NCBI RefSeq assembly: GCF_001423485.1
Contig: NZ_LMOD01000003.1
Location: forward strand, 633,527 to 697,526
Source: Microbacterium sp. Leaf320
GTDB taxonomy: Bacteria > Actinomycetota > Actinomycetes > Actinomycetales > Microbacteriaceae
Direction: 5' to 3'
DNA: 64,000 bases
Shown here: positions 39,578 to 49,544 of the stretch, piece after piece
Layout of the letters: each line of letters starts with the position of its first letter
Position numbering within the stretch: the stretch's first letter is position 1
Program-made: the position numbers and the translations under genes
Notes under the pieces: generated by a model
What the model was told of the DNA's origin: nothing
Databases searched by the model: none
The model's input: the letters and a program-made list of their open reading frames with translations, nothing else

Positions 39578-41374
39578 GTGCGTCGCTCACTCTCACTGCT
39601 GCTGTGCGGGGCCGTCATGGCCACCGCGCTCACATCCACGCTCGGTGCTGCCCCGGCACCGAGCGCAGACCCCGTCCCTGGAGACCCATTGGCTGGTTCA
39701 GGAGCGGTGACGCGTACGGTGCTCACCGCCGCAGAGCTCGCCTCCACGACGGCGCCAGCCGGCACGGTGCCCAACGACGCGTTCGCGCTTCCGGCCGAAG
39801 CGATGATGCCGAAGCACACCTTCGAGGGGACGCTCACGCTGAACGACGTGGGCAGCTCTGGCGGGCTCACCGCCCTCAAGGACCCTTACGGCTACGCCAC
39901 CCTGGCGCCGCTGAGGCACTTGCCTCCCGTATCAGTACAGCTGGTGCAGAACGGCAGCCACCTGGTGCCGGTGGTTCGCGGCGTGCAATACACCGGCAGC
40001 CCGTATTGGAATCTTGCCATCGGAGCGGGCCGAGCGTGGAGCGAGAAGGGTGACCGCGGCCAGTCTCGAGCCTCTCTCCCGTTCGCGCTGGTGGAACGCA
40101 ACGCCAACTGCGTGCACAATGGCGTCCTCACCTTCCTGTTCAAGAAGAACAAGGTGTCGAACGTCCGCTATCAGATCACGAGCGAAACCTGCCAGTACTT
40201 CCAGTTCGACATGTGGGGGCAGGTCAGCGCGAGCTACACACCAGGCGGCATCGTGAACGCGGCAGACATCCGGAATGCGTACGCGACGGAGGTCGCCGAC
40301 CGGCTGCCATCGAAGCCGATCTCCACTCTTGCCACGGACAATCCGGGAGCGGGCATCGATCTGTCCGCATTCGGGAGAGGTATCACACCGAGCGCCCTCA
40401 GCGCGTACGGGTTTGTGTACGACGGAGTGAACTACGTGGGTGACTGCCCCACCCGTCAGGGCGCCTACCCGTTCTGCAGTCAACTCCTATTGCCCTCGTA
40501 CTCGACCGCCAAATCTGCATTCGGCGGCCTGGCGCTCATGCGCCTCGCCCAGAAGTACGGCCCCGACGTCTCCGAAGAGTTGCTGGAGGATCACATCCCG
40601 GAAGCGTCGGCCTCTTCGTGGGATGACGTCACCATCGATCATGCTCTCGACATGACAACCGGCAACTACTCCTCCGCCGGCTACCAAGCCGACGAAGCCG
40701 GACCCACGATGTCCTCGTTCTTTCTGGCAGAGACTTATACGGACAAGCTGACGGCGGCGCTCTCCTACCCGCACAAGGCGGCCCCAGGGAGCATCTGGAC
40801 TTACCACACCTCCGACACCTTCCTCGCGGTCCGGGCGATGGACGACGTGCTCAAGGAACGGGAGGGCGCCGGCTCCGACATCTTCGCAATGCTCCGTGAC
40901 GAAGTGCTCGAGCCCGCGGGAGTCGGACCCGACTCCCTCACGACACTGCGAACCGACAACGCACCGACAGGAGAGCCGTTCGGCGGGTACGGCATGTTCT
41001 GGACCCCGGACGACATCGCGAAGGTGGCGAAGCTCCTCGTCGCCGATGATGGCGTCGCGGGCGGCACCCAAGTGCTGCATCCCGGGCTCCTGGACGCATC
41101 GCTCCAGCGGGACGCTTCAGATCGCGGCATCACGACCGGTGGGCCAACCCCGTTTCACTACAACAACGGTTTCTGGGCGCGAGACTTCAGCAGCGCTGAC
41201 AACGCGGCCTTCACCTCAGCGTTCTCGGTTCCGTTCATGTCGGGGTTCGGAGGGATCACCGTCGCACTCATGCCCAACGGGTCGAGCTACTACGTCTTCA
41301 GTGACAACGACGAGTTCGCGTGGCGAGACGTCGTCACAGAATCCAACAAGCTTGACTCGATGACCGGCGGCTGA
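39578..41374 (+). CDS. Secreted serine hydrolase (beta-lactamase/PBP fold) with long N-terminal domain
   Basis: 598 residues from GTG 39578, 5 bases after GGAG; an ATG at 39530 would add 16 residues. Signal peptide R-R-S-L-S-L-L-L-C-G-A-V, cleaved near A-A-P-A. Residues about 60-290 form a Cys-containing domain of unknown type (N-A-N-C-V-H, S-E-T-C-Q-Y, G-D-C-P-T-R ... F-C-S-Q). The hydrolase domain follows: S-T-A-K at Ser309, Tyr409 in W-T-Y-H-T-S, and a late G-F-G-G-I-T-V region. It resembles extracellular 6-aminohexanoate-type/EstB enzymes. It lies downstream of the LysR gene (100 bp), so secreted cleavage followed by import and cytosolic cleavage is a reasonable model. Confidence 0.78.
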   Translation: MRRSLSLLLCGAVMATALTSTLGAAPAPSADPVPGDPLAGSGAVTRTVLTAAELASTTAPAGTVPNDAFALPAEAMMPKHTFEGTLTLNDVGSSGGLTALKDPYGYATLAPLRHLPPVSVQLVQNGSHLVPVVRGVQYTGSPYWNLAIGAGRAWSEKGDRGQSRASLPFALVERNANCVHNGVLTFLFKKNKVSNVRYQITSETCQYFQFDMWGQVSASYTPGGIVNAADIRNAYATEVADRLPSKPISTLATDNPGAGIDLSAFGRGITPSALSAYGFVYDGVNYVGDCPTRQGAYPFCSQLLLPSYSTAKSAFGGLALMRLAQKYGPDVSEELLEDHIPEASASSWDDVTIDHALDMTTGNYSSAGYQADEAGPTMSSFFLAETYTDKLTAALSYPHKAAPGSIWTYHTSDTFLAVRAMDDVLKEREGAGSDIFAMLRDEVLEPAGVGPDSLTTLRTDNAPTGEPFGGYGMFWTPDDIAKVAKLLVADDGVAGGTQVLHPGLLDASLQRDASDRGITTGGPTPFHYNNGFWARDFSSADNAAFTSAFSVPFMSGFGGITVALMPNGSSYYVFSDNDEFAWRDVVTESNKLDSMTGG

Positions 41375-41384
41375 GACGTGCACG

Positions 41385-41420
41385 CGAGTCCGTGGCACGT
41401 GCGCTCGGGCCACGGACTCG
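41385..41420. terminator. Bidirectional 12-bp stem terminator
   Basis: CGAGTCCGTGGC (41385-41396) and GCCACGGACTCG (41409-41420) are perfectly complementary, loop of 12 nt, between the convergent stops at 41374 and 41436. Confidence 0.8.
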
Positions 41421-41435
41421 TCAGGCGGGCTGATC

Positions 41436-42236
41436 TCAGGCGAGCAGCGCACCCATCTGCTTCGCGATCATGGTCGTCGCGAACTTGGGGTTGAGGCGCG
41501 ACAGGCGATCCATAGTCGCAGCATCCGAACCGATCGTCGCCCGGAAGCGGCCCTTGCGGATCGCGTCGACGATCACTCGGCCGGCCACTTCCGGTGTGGT
41601 CGTCTTGTAGGCACTGTTCTCGGCCGACGCATCGCCCCCGAGATCCACGCCCGAGTTCGCCGCGATGCCGGTGCTGATCGCGCCAGGGAAGATCACCGTC
41701 ACGTGCACGTTCGTGTCAAGAAGCTCGGCGTACAGGGCTTCGGTCAAGAGCTTCACCGCCGCCTTGGACGCGCCGTAGACGGCCTGACCGGGCACCGGTG
41801 CATACGATCCCATGCTCGCGACGTTGAGAAGCGACGCCTCCGGTCGGGCGAGGAGATGGGGCAGGAAGGCCTTGCACACGTTCATCACGCCCCAGAAGTT
41901 GACGTTCATCACCTTCTCGATCTCGGAGAACGGCAGGTCGTTGACCTTGACGAACTTCTGGATCACACCGGCGATGTTCGCGACGCCGTCGACCTGGCCG
42001 TGAGCCGCGATCACGGCGTCGGGAAGCGCGTCGATCGCATCCCGGTCGGTGATGTTCACCGCGTGCTGAGTGAATCGCGTGCCGACAGCCGCGAGCGCCG
42101 CCGTCGCTTCGAGCCCCGCGGCGTTCAGGTCGACACCGGCGACCGAGGCGCCATTCGAGAGCAGCCGCAGCGTCACCTCGCGTCCGATGCCGTTCCCTGC
42201 TCCCGTGACGACGAAGACCTTGCCAGAGATGTCCAT
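41436..42236 (-). CDS. SDR-family oxidoreductase
   Basis: 266 residues. Classical short-chain dehydrogenase/reductase: cofactor motif T-G-A-G-N-G-I-G, N-I-A-G-V, catalytic Ser in N-V-A-S-M-G-S and Y-G-A-S-K. NAD(P)-dependent oxidation or reduction of a hydroxyl. Third gene of the MFS-Gfo-SDR operon under operator site 1, with AGGAA before the ATG. The specific substrate is unknown, possibly a sugar or sugar acid. Confidence 0.88.
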   Translation of the reverse strand: MDISGKVFVVTGAGNGIGREVTLRLLSNGASVAGVDLNAAGLEATAALAAVGTRFTQHAVNITDRDAIDALPDAVIAAHGQVDGVANIAGVIQKFVKVNDLPFSEIEKVMNVNFWGVMNVCKAFLPHLLARPEASLLNVASMGSYAPVPGQAVYGASKAAVKLLTEALYAELLDTNVHVTVIFPGAISTGIAANSGVDLGGDASAENSAYKTTTPEVAGRVIVDAIRKGRFRATIGSDAATMDRLSRLNPKFATTMIAKQMGALLA

Positions 42237-42269
42237 GCTGTTCCTTCTGTGGGTGGGCTCCGGTCGCGA

Positions 42270-43241
42270 TCAGCGCGACTCGGAGGAGATGTCCGCGAGA
42301 ATGCGGTCGAGAGTCCGGGCGATCGAGACCGTGGTCGCCGCATCGTGCCAGGGGTGCTCGCGCAGACCGGATTCGATCGCGACAGCCACCGCCTCGAGCA
42401 TCGGGCCGTAGCCGTTGCCGACACGCGGATGCCGCACCTGCTCCGGCTCGCGGAAGATGCGCTCCGCCGACCCTGCATGCACTCGAGCATCACTGCCCGC
42501 CCAGAACATGGGATCGAGCGTGATCCAACCTCGCTCGCCGCTGATCGCCGCCGAGAGATCGAGAAAGTCCACCCCTGACCAGGCGAGCTGCGCGAAGACT
42601 CCACCGGAGTGTTCGAGCGTCGCGTGCCCTGAGAGGTCCACTCCCTCCGAGATGACACCACGGGCGTCGAGAGCACGCGGCTCGCCGAGGAACCAGTGGG
42701 CCAACGTGACCGGATAGATGCCTCTGTCGCGCAGGATGCTGCCGCCGTCTTCCGGCCGCTCTTTGCCCGGGCGCGGGAAGAACGGGGTGCCGAAGCTCGC
42801 CCGCACGTGTCGGATCGCACCGAGCTCTCCCGCGGCGATCCGGTCGATCACCTCGACGTGCAGCGGGTTGAACCGCATCCACATCGCCTCCATGAGGAAG
42901 CGGTTCGCCTGAGCGGCGCGGTCGAAGAGCAACTCGGCGTCGGCGGCCGAAGTCGCGATCGGCTTCTCGACCAGCACGTGCTTGCCCGCGTCGAGGGCCT
43001 CGACCGTGATCGCGGTATGTGTGACGGCAGGGGTGGCGATGTAGACGACGTCGACGTCGTCACGAGCGAACAGCGCTGCCCGCTCGGCGGTTGCGAACGG
43101 GATGCCGTGCCGCGCGGCGAAGTCCGACGCACGGTCGGCGGTTCGCCCCCAGACGGCTGAGATGTCAGCGCCGATGGCGAGCAGATCGGACACGAGACGA
43201 TCGGAGATGTCGCCGGTGCCGATGATCCCCCACCTAGGCAT
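42270..43241 (-). CDS. Gfo/Idh/MocA-family NAD(P)-dependent oxidoreductase
   Basis: 323 residues. Rossmann motif W-G-I-I-G-T-G-D-I-S, then A-T-P-A-V-T-H and the conserved E-K-P (VLVEKPIATS) that contacts NAD and substrate. The C-terminal substrate domain contains W-M-R-F-N-P-L-H and D-R-G-I-Y-P-V-T. Sugar or inositol dehydrogenase-type enzyme. Overlaps the MFS stop by 8 bases, so coupled to the transporter. Confidence 0.9.
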   Translation of the reverse strand: MPRWGIIGTGDISDRLVSDLLAIGADISAVWGRTADRASDFAARHGIPFATAERAALFARDDVDVVYIATPAVTHTAITVEALDAGKHVLVEKPIATSAADAELLFDRAAQANRFLMEAMWMRFNPLHVEVIDRIAAGELGAIRHVRASFGTPFFPRPGKERPEDGGSILRDRGIYPVTLAHWFLGEPRALDARGVISEGVDLSGHATLEHSGGVFAQLAWSGVDFLDLSAAISGERGWITLDPMFWAGSDARVHAGSAERIFREPEQVRHPRVGNGYGPMLEAVAVAIESGLREHPWHDAATTVSIARTLDRILADISSESR

Positions 43242-44673
43242 CGACGGCCCTCCGTTCGCGGATCGGCGCCACGGTGAGGGTCGCGAGGGCGACGAGCACG
43301 AGAGCGGCTCCCCAGACGAGCTGATAGCCGCCGGTCGCCGACACGACGATCGCGGCGAGCGCCGGTGCCAGCGCCTGACCGAGGTTCATGGCGACGATGG
43401 CCAACCCGAGATCCCGCCCTGCGCGTGCCGGATCGGGGAGCACGTCGATGAACATCGCGTTGTCGACCGGCAGGTAGATGCCGAAGGCGAGACCCGTGAT
43501 GATCACCTGGGCGAAGAGCGCCGGGAGTGTCGGCGAGATCAGGGGGATCGCCATCGACACCGCCATGAGCAGCGATGCGACGACGATGAAGGGCTTGCGA
43601 CGGCCGACGCGGTCGGAGAGCCGCCCCGAGATCGCCACGGCGATGAGCGTGAAGGGGATGCCCGCGAGCCCGAGGACAGGGACCATGGCCGATGCTTCTG
43701 CGGCGCTGAGCGCCGGGGAGATGTAGCTCTGCAGCATGTAGAGATTGAGAACCGTCGACGTGCTGTAGCCGAAGAAGAACAGCACGCGCGAGATCCACAG
43801 CCACCGGTAGTTGCGGGCCTTGAGAGCGCTCGCGTAGCCGAGTAGGAAGGGCTTCCAGGCGAAGGGCTCACGCTCGACGTCGACGGAAGACGCATCACGG
43901 TTGCGGGTGACGAAGAGGACCGTCGCGATCGCCACGAGCAGGCCGAGGATCAGATAGAAGTCCAGCCCGACGAGTCCGAAGAGGGCCCCGGCGCCGATGC
44001 CACCGAGGATGCCGCCGATGATCGCGCCCATGCTCGTCCACGACGTCACGCGGCCGCGCCGGTCGCGCGGCACCCGGTCGGCGACCGTGGCCTGCAGCGG
44101 ATTGCCCGCGACGTTGAGCGCCAGCTCGGCGGCAGACCACAGCACGACGAGCACCACGAGCGACGGGGCGTACCGGACGGCGACCAGCAGCACCGCGCCG
44201 AGGAGACCCGCGTAGAGGATCCAGGGGGCTCGACGCCCCAGGCGGGAGCGCGTGCGGTCGGAGAGCACTCCGATCACCGGCTGGAGGATCATCACGATGA
44301 TGGCGCTGGTCGTGGTGACCAATGCCAGCCCGTTCGCTCGAGCCGCCTCGAAGTTCGAGAGCAGGTCCAGCTGTCGCGTCTGTTCCGCGGTCGGCGTGAC
44401 GTCCCCGGCTGCGACAGCGCGGCCGAGCTCGGTGAGAGCCTGCAGGTCGACGCCGGCGTCTGCGCCGCTGAAGAAGGATCCGAACTCGAGCATCTGGATC
44501 TGGTTCGGCATGAGGATGCCGTTCGTCGCCGCCCAGACTGCCGAGACGGCCAGGGAGAGCAGCAGGTACCAGCGGATGTATCGAGAGAGCGGCTTCTTCG
44601 CGTCGTAGTGCACACCGATGTTCGAGGTCCACCGGGATTCCTCACCGGTGGGATGCGTGATCTGCTCGCTCAT
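43234..44673 (-). CDS. MFS sugar transporter (GPH-like), regulon site 1
   Basis: 479 residues from ATG 44673 (M-S-E-Q-I-T-H-P) with GGGAAG upstream. Twelve membrane helices. The loop motif SDRTRSRLGRRAPWILYAGL is shared with glycoside-pentoside-hexuronide type carriers, and SGRLSDRVGRRKPFIVVASL repeats it in the second half. An unusually long first external loop (about 60 residues) follows helix 1. Probably imports glucuronides or a related sugar. First gene of operon C, 70 bp downstream of its -10 box. Confidence 0.87.
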   Translation of the reverse strand: MSEQITHPTGEESRWTSNIGVHYDAKKPLSRYIRWYLLLSLAVSAVWAATNGILMPNQIQMLEFGSFFSGADAGVDLQALTELGRAVAAGDVTPTAEQTRQLDLLSNFEAARANGLALVTTTSAIIVMILQPVIGVLSDRTRSRLGRRAPWILYAGLLGAVLLVAVRYAPSLVVLVVLWSAAELALNVAGNPLQATVADRVPRDRRGRVTSWTSMGAIIGGILGGIGAGALFGLVGLDFYLILGLLVAIATVLFVTRNRDASSVDVEREPFAWKPFLLGYASALKARNYRWLWISRVLFFFGYSTSTVLNLYMLQSYISPALSAAEASAMVPVLGLAGIPFTLIAVAISGRLSDRVGRRKPFIVVASLLMAVSMAIPLISPTLPALFAQVIITGLAFGIYLPVDNAMFIDVLPDPARAGRDLGLAIVAMNLGQALAPALAAIVVSATGGYQLVWGAALVLVALATLTVAPIRERRAVDA

Positions 44674-44720
44674 GATCGCGGCTTCCCCAGCTGTGCTTTC
44701 GTCATCGAAGTCTCCAGACC

Positions 44721-44736
44721 GTCTCACTGTTGAGAC
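44721..44736 (-). promoter_or_regulatory. GTCTCA-N4-TGAGAC repeat near the transcription start
   Basis: Perfect 6-bp inverted repeat at the predicted start point of the MFS-Gfo-SDR operon, just below operator site 1. Possible second operator or leader hairpin. Confidence 0.4.
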
Positions 44737-44742
44737 AGTTAC

Positions 44743-44781
44743 ATCAAATCAGAGATCGATATATTCGGCAACCGATTGCCA
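44743..44781 (-). promoter_or_regulatory. LacI-type operator site 1 with -35/-10 (MFS-Gfo-SDR operon)
   Basis: On the plus strand CGGCAACCGATTGCCA (44766-44781). Reading minus: -35 TTGCCG (44766-44771) is the second half-site, 17 bp, -10 TTTGAT (44743-44748). Confidence 0.8.
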
Positions 44782-44819
44782 ATCGAATGTGAGGACCTGC
44801 GCCGTGCGTCGACCGGCGC

Positions 44820-45857
44820 TCAGCTGCGAGGAGCGGAGCCCGTGCTTCCTCGCACGATGAGGGTCGTCGCGAGAGGATCGTCGCTGACCGGCTCCGTGGC
44901 GTCCCCCAGGGCGTCGAGCACCTTGCCGACCGCACGCTCTCCGGCCAGCTGCAGCTGGGCACGGACGGTGGTCAGTGCGGGGACGATGAGCTCGCTGCCG
45001 AAGATGTCGTCGAACCCCGCGATGCTCAGGCCGTCCGGTACGGGGATGCCTGCGGCTGTCGCCGCCTGGATCAGGCCGATCGCCATCAGGTCGTTGAAGG
45101 CGATGACAGCGGTCGCTCGTGACGCCTGCACTCGGCGAAGGGCTTCGCGCCCACCCTCGATCGTCGGCGTGTGCGGACCGATCTCGACCACCGCCAGGCC
45201 GCGCCGTTCGGCGGCATCGAGCATCGCTTCCCACCGTCGTCGACTGATCCATGACGTCTCAGGACCGGAGAGATACGCGATCGAGCGGTGGCCCAGATCG
45301 GCAAGGTGGGCGACGAGATCCGAGACGCCCTGATCTACCTCGGGAAGGACACCGACGACACCGTCGACCTGACGATTGATGAGGATGACGGGCTTGCGCT
45401 CCGCCAACCGCAGGATCCGCTCGTCAGCCAGACGGGTCGTCGCCAGGATCAGGCCGTCGACGCTCGGCAGCAGCCGCGAGACCGCCTCGGCCTCCGCCTC
45501 ACCGGACTCCTGCGATTCGGCGATCACCAGCGTGTACCCCGCAGCTGCGGCGGTGTGCTCCGCGCCGCGGACGATTCCGAAGATCACGGGGTTGGTGATG
45601 TCGGCCACCATCAGTCCGATGGTGTGGCTGCGTCCGGTCGGCAGGGCGCGCGCCATCGGATTGAACTGGAAGTCCAGCCGGTCGGCCGCAAGGCGAATCC
45701 GCTCCTCCGTCTTCTTGCTTATGCGACCGGGCTTGCTGAGCGCACGAGACACCGTCGACGGGTTCACGCCGGCGAGCTCCGCGATGTCGTAGATGGTCGC
45801 GGCGCCGCCGCGTCGCCTGATGCGCTCCGCGAGTTCGCCGGGCAGATCGTCGTCCAT
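44820..45857 (-). CDS. LacI-family repressor of the glucuronide regulon
   Basis: 345 residues from ATG 45857, with GGGAGGA upstream. Helix-turn-helix TIYDIAELAGVNPSTVSRAL then S-K-P-G-R, hinge N-P-M-A-R-A-L-P-T-G-R-S, and a periplasmic-binding-protein-like effector domain to the end. The recognition helix and hinge match those of the LacI protein at 63384. Cotranscribed with uidA, manD and gntK, hence probably autoregulated through site 2. Likely inducer: a glucuronide, fructuronate or mannonate. Confidence 0.9.
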   Translation of the reverse strand: MDDDLPGELAERIRRRGGAATIYDIAELAGVNPSTVSRALSKPGRISKKTEERIRLAADRLDFQFNPMARALPTGRSHTIGLMVADITNPVIFGIVRGAEHTAAAAGYTLVIAESQESGEAEAEAVSRLLPSVDGLILATTRLADERILRLAERKPVILINRQVDGVVGVLPEVDQGVSDLVAHLADLGHRSIAYLSGPETSWISRRRWEAMLDAAERRGLAVVEIGPHTPTIEGGREALRRVQASRATAVIAFNDLMAIGLIQAATAAGIPVPDGLSIAGFDDIFGSELIVPALTTVRAQLQLAGERAVGKVLDALGDATEPVSDDPLATTLIVRGSTGSAPRS

Positions 45858-45880
45858 GGTTCCTCCCAGCTCCCAGCGTG

Positions 45881-46396
45881 TCATGTCCGGCGCGATTCGA
45901 GCCATTCGACGGCGGTGCGGGCGAGTTCCGCGGGCGGCCGAGAGACATCGACGACCACTCCGGTTTCGTCTGCGTCGAGCATCTCGAGGGTGTCGAGCTG
46001 CGATCTGAGGAGCGAAGGCGGCATGAAGTGATCTGTCCGGCCGGTCGCGCGTTCTGCGAGCAGAGCGTCGTCGCCGTGCAGGTGCACGAAGACGACGCCC
46101 GGCACCCGCTCGCGAATCCGATCCCGATAGACCCGCCGAAGAGCCGAGCACGCGATCACTGCCCCCGAACCCGACCGCGCGGCGAGTTCATCGCTCACGC
46201 GGTCGAGCCACGGCATCCGGTCGTCGTCCGTCAGCGGCGTGCCCGCACTCATCTTCGCCCGATTGGATGCGGGATGCAGGTCGTCCGCGTCGAGGAACGC
46301 GAGGCCGAGATCTGTCGCGAGCAGCCGCCCCACGGTCGACTTGCCCGCAGCCGACACCCCCATCACCACGATCTGGGGCGATGCGTGTGCGCTCAC
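45881..46396 (-). CDS. gntK: Gluconokinase
   Basis: 171 residues from GTG 46396, overlapping the manD stop (GTGA). Gluconate + ATP to 6-phosphogluconate. P-loop G-V-S-A-A-G-K-S-T, then FLDADDLHP (the gluconokinase D-x-D-x-x-H pattern), and [27 protein letters not shown] near the end is also typical. Its place beside manD suggests it feeds the pentose phosphate or Entner-Doudoroff route. Confidence 0.93.
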   Translation of the reverse strand: MSAHASPQIVVMGVSAAGKSTVGRLLATDLGLAFLDADDLHPASNRAKMSAGTPLTDDDRMPWLDRVSDELAARSGSGAVIACSALRRVYRDRIRERVPGVVFVHLHGDDALLAERATGRTDHFMPPSLLRSQLDTLEMLDADETGVVVDVSRPPAELARTAVEWLESRRT

Positions 46397-47631
46397 CAGT
46401 CGTGGACAGTGCCGTCGAGCAGCCGGTTGTACGGCAGATACGCCTGCTCGTACGGGTACTTGCCCGCCTCGTCGACGTCGAGATCGACACCGAGACCGGG
46501 CTTGTCACCGGGGTGCAGGTAGCCGTCGGTCCAGGTGAAGGACTGCTGGAACACCTGGTCGGTGCGCGAACCGTGCTGCATGTACTCCTGGATGCCGAAG
46601 TTGTGGATCGCGAGGCCCAGGTGCATCGCCGCCGCCATGCCCACCGGCGAGATGTCGGTCGGGCCGTGCATGCCTGACTTGATCTGGTACATCGCGGCAT
46701 AGTCGAGCGTCTTCTTCAGCGCGCTGATGCCGCCCATGTGGGTGACGGCCCCGCGGACGTAGTCGATCAGCTGATCGCGGATGATGTCCTTGAAGTCCCA
46801 GACCGTGTTGAAGATCTCGCCGATCGCCAGCGGCGTCGTGGTGTGCTGACGAACGAGGCGCAGCGCCTCCTGGTTCTCGGCGGGCGTGCAGTCCTCGAGC
46901 CAGAACAGGTCATAGGGCTCGAGATCCTTGCCGAGACGTGCGGCCTGGATCGGTGTCATCCGGTGGTGGCCGTCATGCAGCAGCGGGATGTCGGGGCCGA
47001 ACTCGTTGCGCACGGCCTCGAACACACCCGGGAGGTGGTTCAGGTACGCGCGGGTGTCCCAGTCCTCTTCCACCGGCTTCGCGCCGCGGCGGGCCGGCTC
47101 GTGGTCGTACCGGGCCTCTCCTCCGCCGGTGTCCGCCGATTGCGAGGCGATCCCGTAGATCGCCTTGAGCGTGGGCACCCCGGTCTGCACCCGGATCGCC
47201 TTGTATCCCTGCTCCTGATGAGCACGGATGGAATCGAAGAGCTCGGGGAGTTCCTTGCCCGAGGCGTGCCCGTAGGCCATCAGACCTTTCCGACTGGCTC
47301 CGCCCAGCAGCTGGTACACAGGGAGCCCTGCGACCTTGCCCTTGATGTCCCACAGCGCCATGTCGACCGCGGCGATCGCCGCCATGGTCACGGGTCCGCG
47401 ACGCCAGTAGGCGCTGCGGTACAGGAACTGCCAGGTGTCTTCGATGCGCGACTCATCGGCGCCGATCAGCAACGGCACGACGTGCTCGGTGAGGTAGGCG
47501 ACGACGGCGAGCTCGCGCCCGTTCAGCGTCGCGTCGCCGAGACCCGTCACACCGTCTGCGGTCGTGATCTTGAGTGTGACGAAGTTGCGGTCGGGACTCG
47601 TGACGATGACGTCTGCCCTGTCGATGGTCAT
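46393..47631 (-). CDS. manD: D-mannonate dehydratase, enolase superfamily (ManD)
   Basis: 412 residues from ATG 47631, with GGAG 6 bases upstream. D-mannonate to 2-keto-3-deoxy-D-gluconate plus water. The metal ligands are in L-L-H-D-G-H-H-R (Asp), F-W-L-E-D-C-T-P (Glu) and A-I-G-E-I-F-N-T (Glu); the His of D-G-H-H-R is the general acid/base. The insertion G-E-A-R-Y-D-H-E-P and C-terminal E-Y-M-Q-H are ManD traits. Follows uidA by 29 bp. Confidence 0.93.
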   Translation of the reverse strand: MTIDRADVIVTSPDRNFVTLKITTADGVTGLGDATLNGRELAVVAYLTEHVVPLLIGADESRIEDTWQFLYRSAYWRRGPVTMAAIAAVDMALWDIKGKVAGLPVYQLLGGASRKGLMAYGHASGKELPELFDSIRAHQEQGYKAIRVQTGVPTLKAIYGIASQSADTGGGEARYDHEPARRGAKPVEEDWDTRAYLNHLPGVFEAVRNEFGPDIPLLHDGHHRMTPIQAARLGKDLEPYDLFWLEDCTPAENQEALRLVRQHTTTPLAIGEIFNTVWDFKDIIRDQLIDYVRGAVTHMGGISALKKTLDYAAMYQIKSGMHGPTDISPVGMAAAMHLGLAIHNFGIQEYMQHGSRTDQVFQQSFTWTDGYLHPGDKPGLGVDLDVDEAGKYPYEQAYLPYNRLLDGTVHDW

Positions 47632-47660
47632 GTGTGTCTCCTGGTCGTGAAGGCGGTCGG

Positions 47661-49466
47661 TCAGGCGTCTGCGCTGGCGTCCGTGCCGGGCTTGCGTCCG
47701 TCGAGTCCGCGCCATCGCTGACGCAGCGCGAAGGCCGCGGACTTCGGCCGGCGCTCACGGGTGAAGATCCCCTTCTTGTTGCCACCCACCCGGTGCAGGC
47801 CGTTGGTCGTGGCGAAGTCCGCGAAGTTCCAGATCTGCTCGCCCACGAACTGCGGGAAGCGATCGAAGACGCGGTGGTACATCGCGAGCAGGTCGGTCTG
47901 GTACTCCTCGGTCCACACCTGGTCCCAGACCGAGTGCAGCCCCGGCATCGTGTCTGCGCCGTATTCGAGCATCATGATCGGCTTGCCGGTGCGATCGATC
48001 CAGCCCTGGATGTCGCCCTGCAGATACATCTCCGCCGTGGCGAGATCGCCGGCGTTGATGTACCAGCCGTAGTAGCGGTTGAGACTCACGACGTCGAAGA
48101 GATCGATGATCTGGTCATTCTTGAAGGTCGCGAACATGACCATCGAGTAGGTGATCGGGCGCGTCGGGTCGAGCTCGCGCACCAGATTCACGAGCGGCTC
48201 GAAGTACTCGCGTGCACCGTCTTCGTTCGAGGCGGGCTCGTTGGCGATGCACCACAGCACGACGGACGGGTGGTTCTTGTCGCGTCCGATCAGCTCACGC
48301 AGGTGCTGCGCGTGCGCGGCGTGCGTCTCCGCCCCCGCATACTGCTCCGAGAAGGTGGGGAACGGCGGCGTGCCGCTGAGACCGCCTACGACGCCCATGT
48401 TGAGACCCACTGCCGCGGTCTCGTCGATCACCAGGATGCCGTGGCGGTCGGCGAAGTCGAGGACGTCCTCGGCATACGGGTAGTGCGAGGTGCGGAACGA
48501 GTTCGCGCCCGTCCACTCCATCAGCTGGAAGTCGTGCACCATGTACGCGTCGTCGTGCCCCTTGCCGCGCACGAAGGTGTCTTCGTGCTTGCCGAAGCCG
48601 GTGAAATAGAACGGCTCCCCGTTCACCAGGAACTCCTCACCGCGCACCGCCACCGTTCGCACACCGACGGCCAGCGAGTACGTGTCGAGCACAGTCTCGG
48701 CGTCGACGGCCTCGACCGTCAGTTCGTAGAGGTAGGCGGCGCCCGGCTTCCAGAGCACGACGTCTGCGATCTCGAGACGCCCCTCCGGACCGGAAGACGT
48801 AGCCACGACGCTGCCGGTGGCATCCGCCAGGCTGACACGCACGTCGGCACCGCCGACCGTTTCGACGCGGTAGTCGACGAAACCGGTCGAGCCCTCGAAG
48901 GTCGTCACCACCGTGACGTCGTCGACGTGCACCTGCGGCAGCGAGTACAGCGACACCGACCGGGCGAGGCCGGCGTAGTTGTAGAAGTCGTGGAAGTAGG
49001 TCTGGGTCTTGGCGCCGGTCATGCCGACCTCGATCTTGCCCGGCGGGATCGTGGTGTTGCTGAGGTCGGGGCTGACCGCGACCGTGAGCCGGAACGCGGT
49101 GCCCGGCTTCACGACATCGGTGACGTCGATGTCGAACGGCGTGTACCCGCCGATGTGACCTCCGACGAGCTGGTCGTCGACATAGACCTTCGCCGAGTGC
49201 GTTGCCGCGTCGAAGCGCAGCAGGATGCGCTCCCCCGCCCAGCCGCGCGGCACCTGGACGGACCGCTGGTAGTAGACCCAGCCGACGTGGTCGCGAATGG
49301 CCGGATCGGTGAAGAGATCGTTGTAGCTCGCAGGAACGGCGGCTTCGAGAGGCGTGTCGAGGCCTGCGAGCCAGGGCTCCTCCGGGAGGCGGGAGTCGAT
49401 TCCGAACTTCCAGACTCCGTCGAGCTTGACGAGGTCACGGGTTGCGGTGGCGATGGGCTTGAGCAT
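47661..49466 (-). CDS. uidA: Beta-glucuronidase (GH2)
   Basis: 601 residues from ATG 49466 (a TTG one codon earlier is not needed), close to the 603 of E. coli UidA. Sugar-binding, immunoglobulin-like and TIM-barrel domains in order. Acid/base Glu411 in I-A-N-E-P, nucleophile Glu502 in M-L-E-Y-G-A-D-T, and the carboxylate-recognising N-K motif at 564-565 ([10 protein letters not shown]) are all present, which favours glucuronides over galactosides. No signal peptide, so intracellular: it acts after import by the regulon transporters. First gene of operon B, with operator site 2 upstream. Confidence 0.96.
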   Translation of the reverse strand: MLKPIATATRDLVKLDGVWKFGIDSRLPEEPWLAGLDTPLEAAVPASYNDLFTDPAIRDHVGWVYYQRSVQVPRGWAGERILLRFDAATHSAKVYVDDQLVGGHIGGYTPFDIDVTDVVKPGTAFRLTVAVSPDLSNTTIPPGKIEVGMTGAKTQTYFHDFYNYAGLARSVSLYSLPQVHVDDVTVVTTFEGSTGFVDYRVETVGGADVRVSLADATGSVVATSSGPEGRLEIADVVLWKPGAAYLYELTVEAVDAETVLDTYSLAVGVRTVAVRGEEFLVNGEPFYFTGFGKHEDTFVRGKGHDDAYMVHDFQLMEWTGANSFRTSHYPYAEDVLDFADRHGILVIDETAAVGLNMGVVGGLSGTPPFPTFSEQYAGAETHAAHAQHLRELIGRDKNHPSVVLWCIANEPASNEDGAREYFEPLVNLVRELDPTRPITYSMVMFATFKNDQIIDLFDVVSLNRYYGWYINAGDLATAEMYLQGDIQGWIDRTGKPIMMLEYGADTMPGLHSVWDQVWTEEYQTDLLAMYHRVFDRFPQFVGEQIWNFADFATTNGLHRVGGNKKGIFTRERRPKSAAFALRQRWRGLDGRKPGTDASADA

Positions 49467-49504
49467 CAAGGGCCTTTCGTGCGCTTCTTTGCGTTCTTGG
49501 TTTC

Positions 49505-49543
49505 AGTACAGCAGAGTTCAAGGGAAATGGCAACCGATTGCCA
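49505..49543 (-). promoter_or_regulatory. LacI-type operator site 2 with -35/-10 (uidA operon)
   Basis: TGGCAACCGATTGCCA (49528-49543), a perfect palindrome. Minus-strand -35 TTGCCA (49528-49533), 17 bp, -10 TGTACT (49505-49510); leader of about 32 nt to uidA. Confidence 0.88.
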
Positions 49544-49544
49544 G

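Noticed and set aside
31500..41420. Insertion element or prophage as origin of the accessory block
   Set aside because: No transposase, integrase, phage gene, tRNA target or flanking repeat found.
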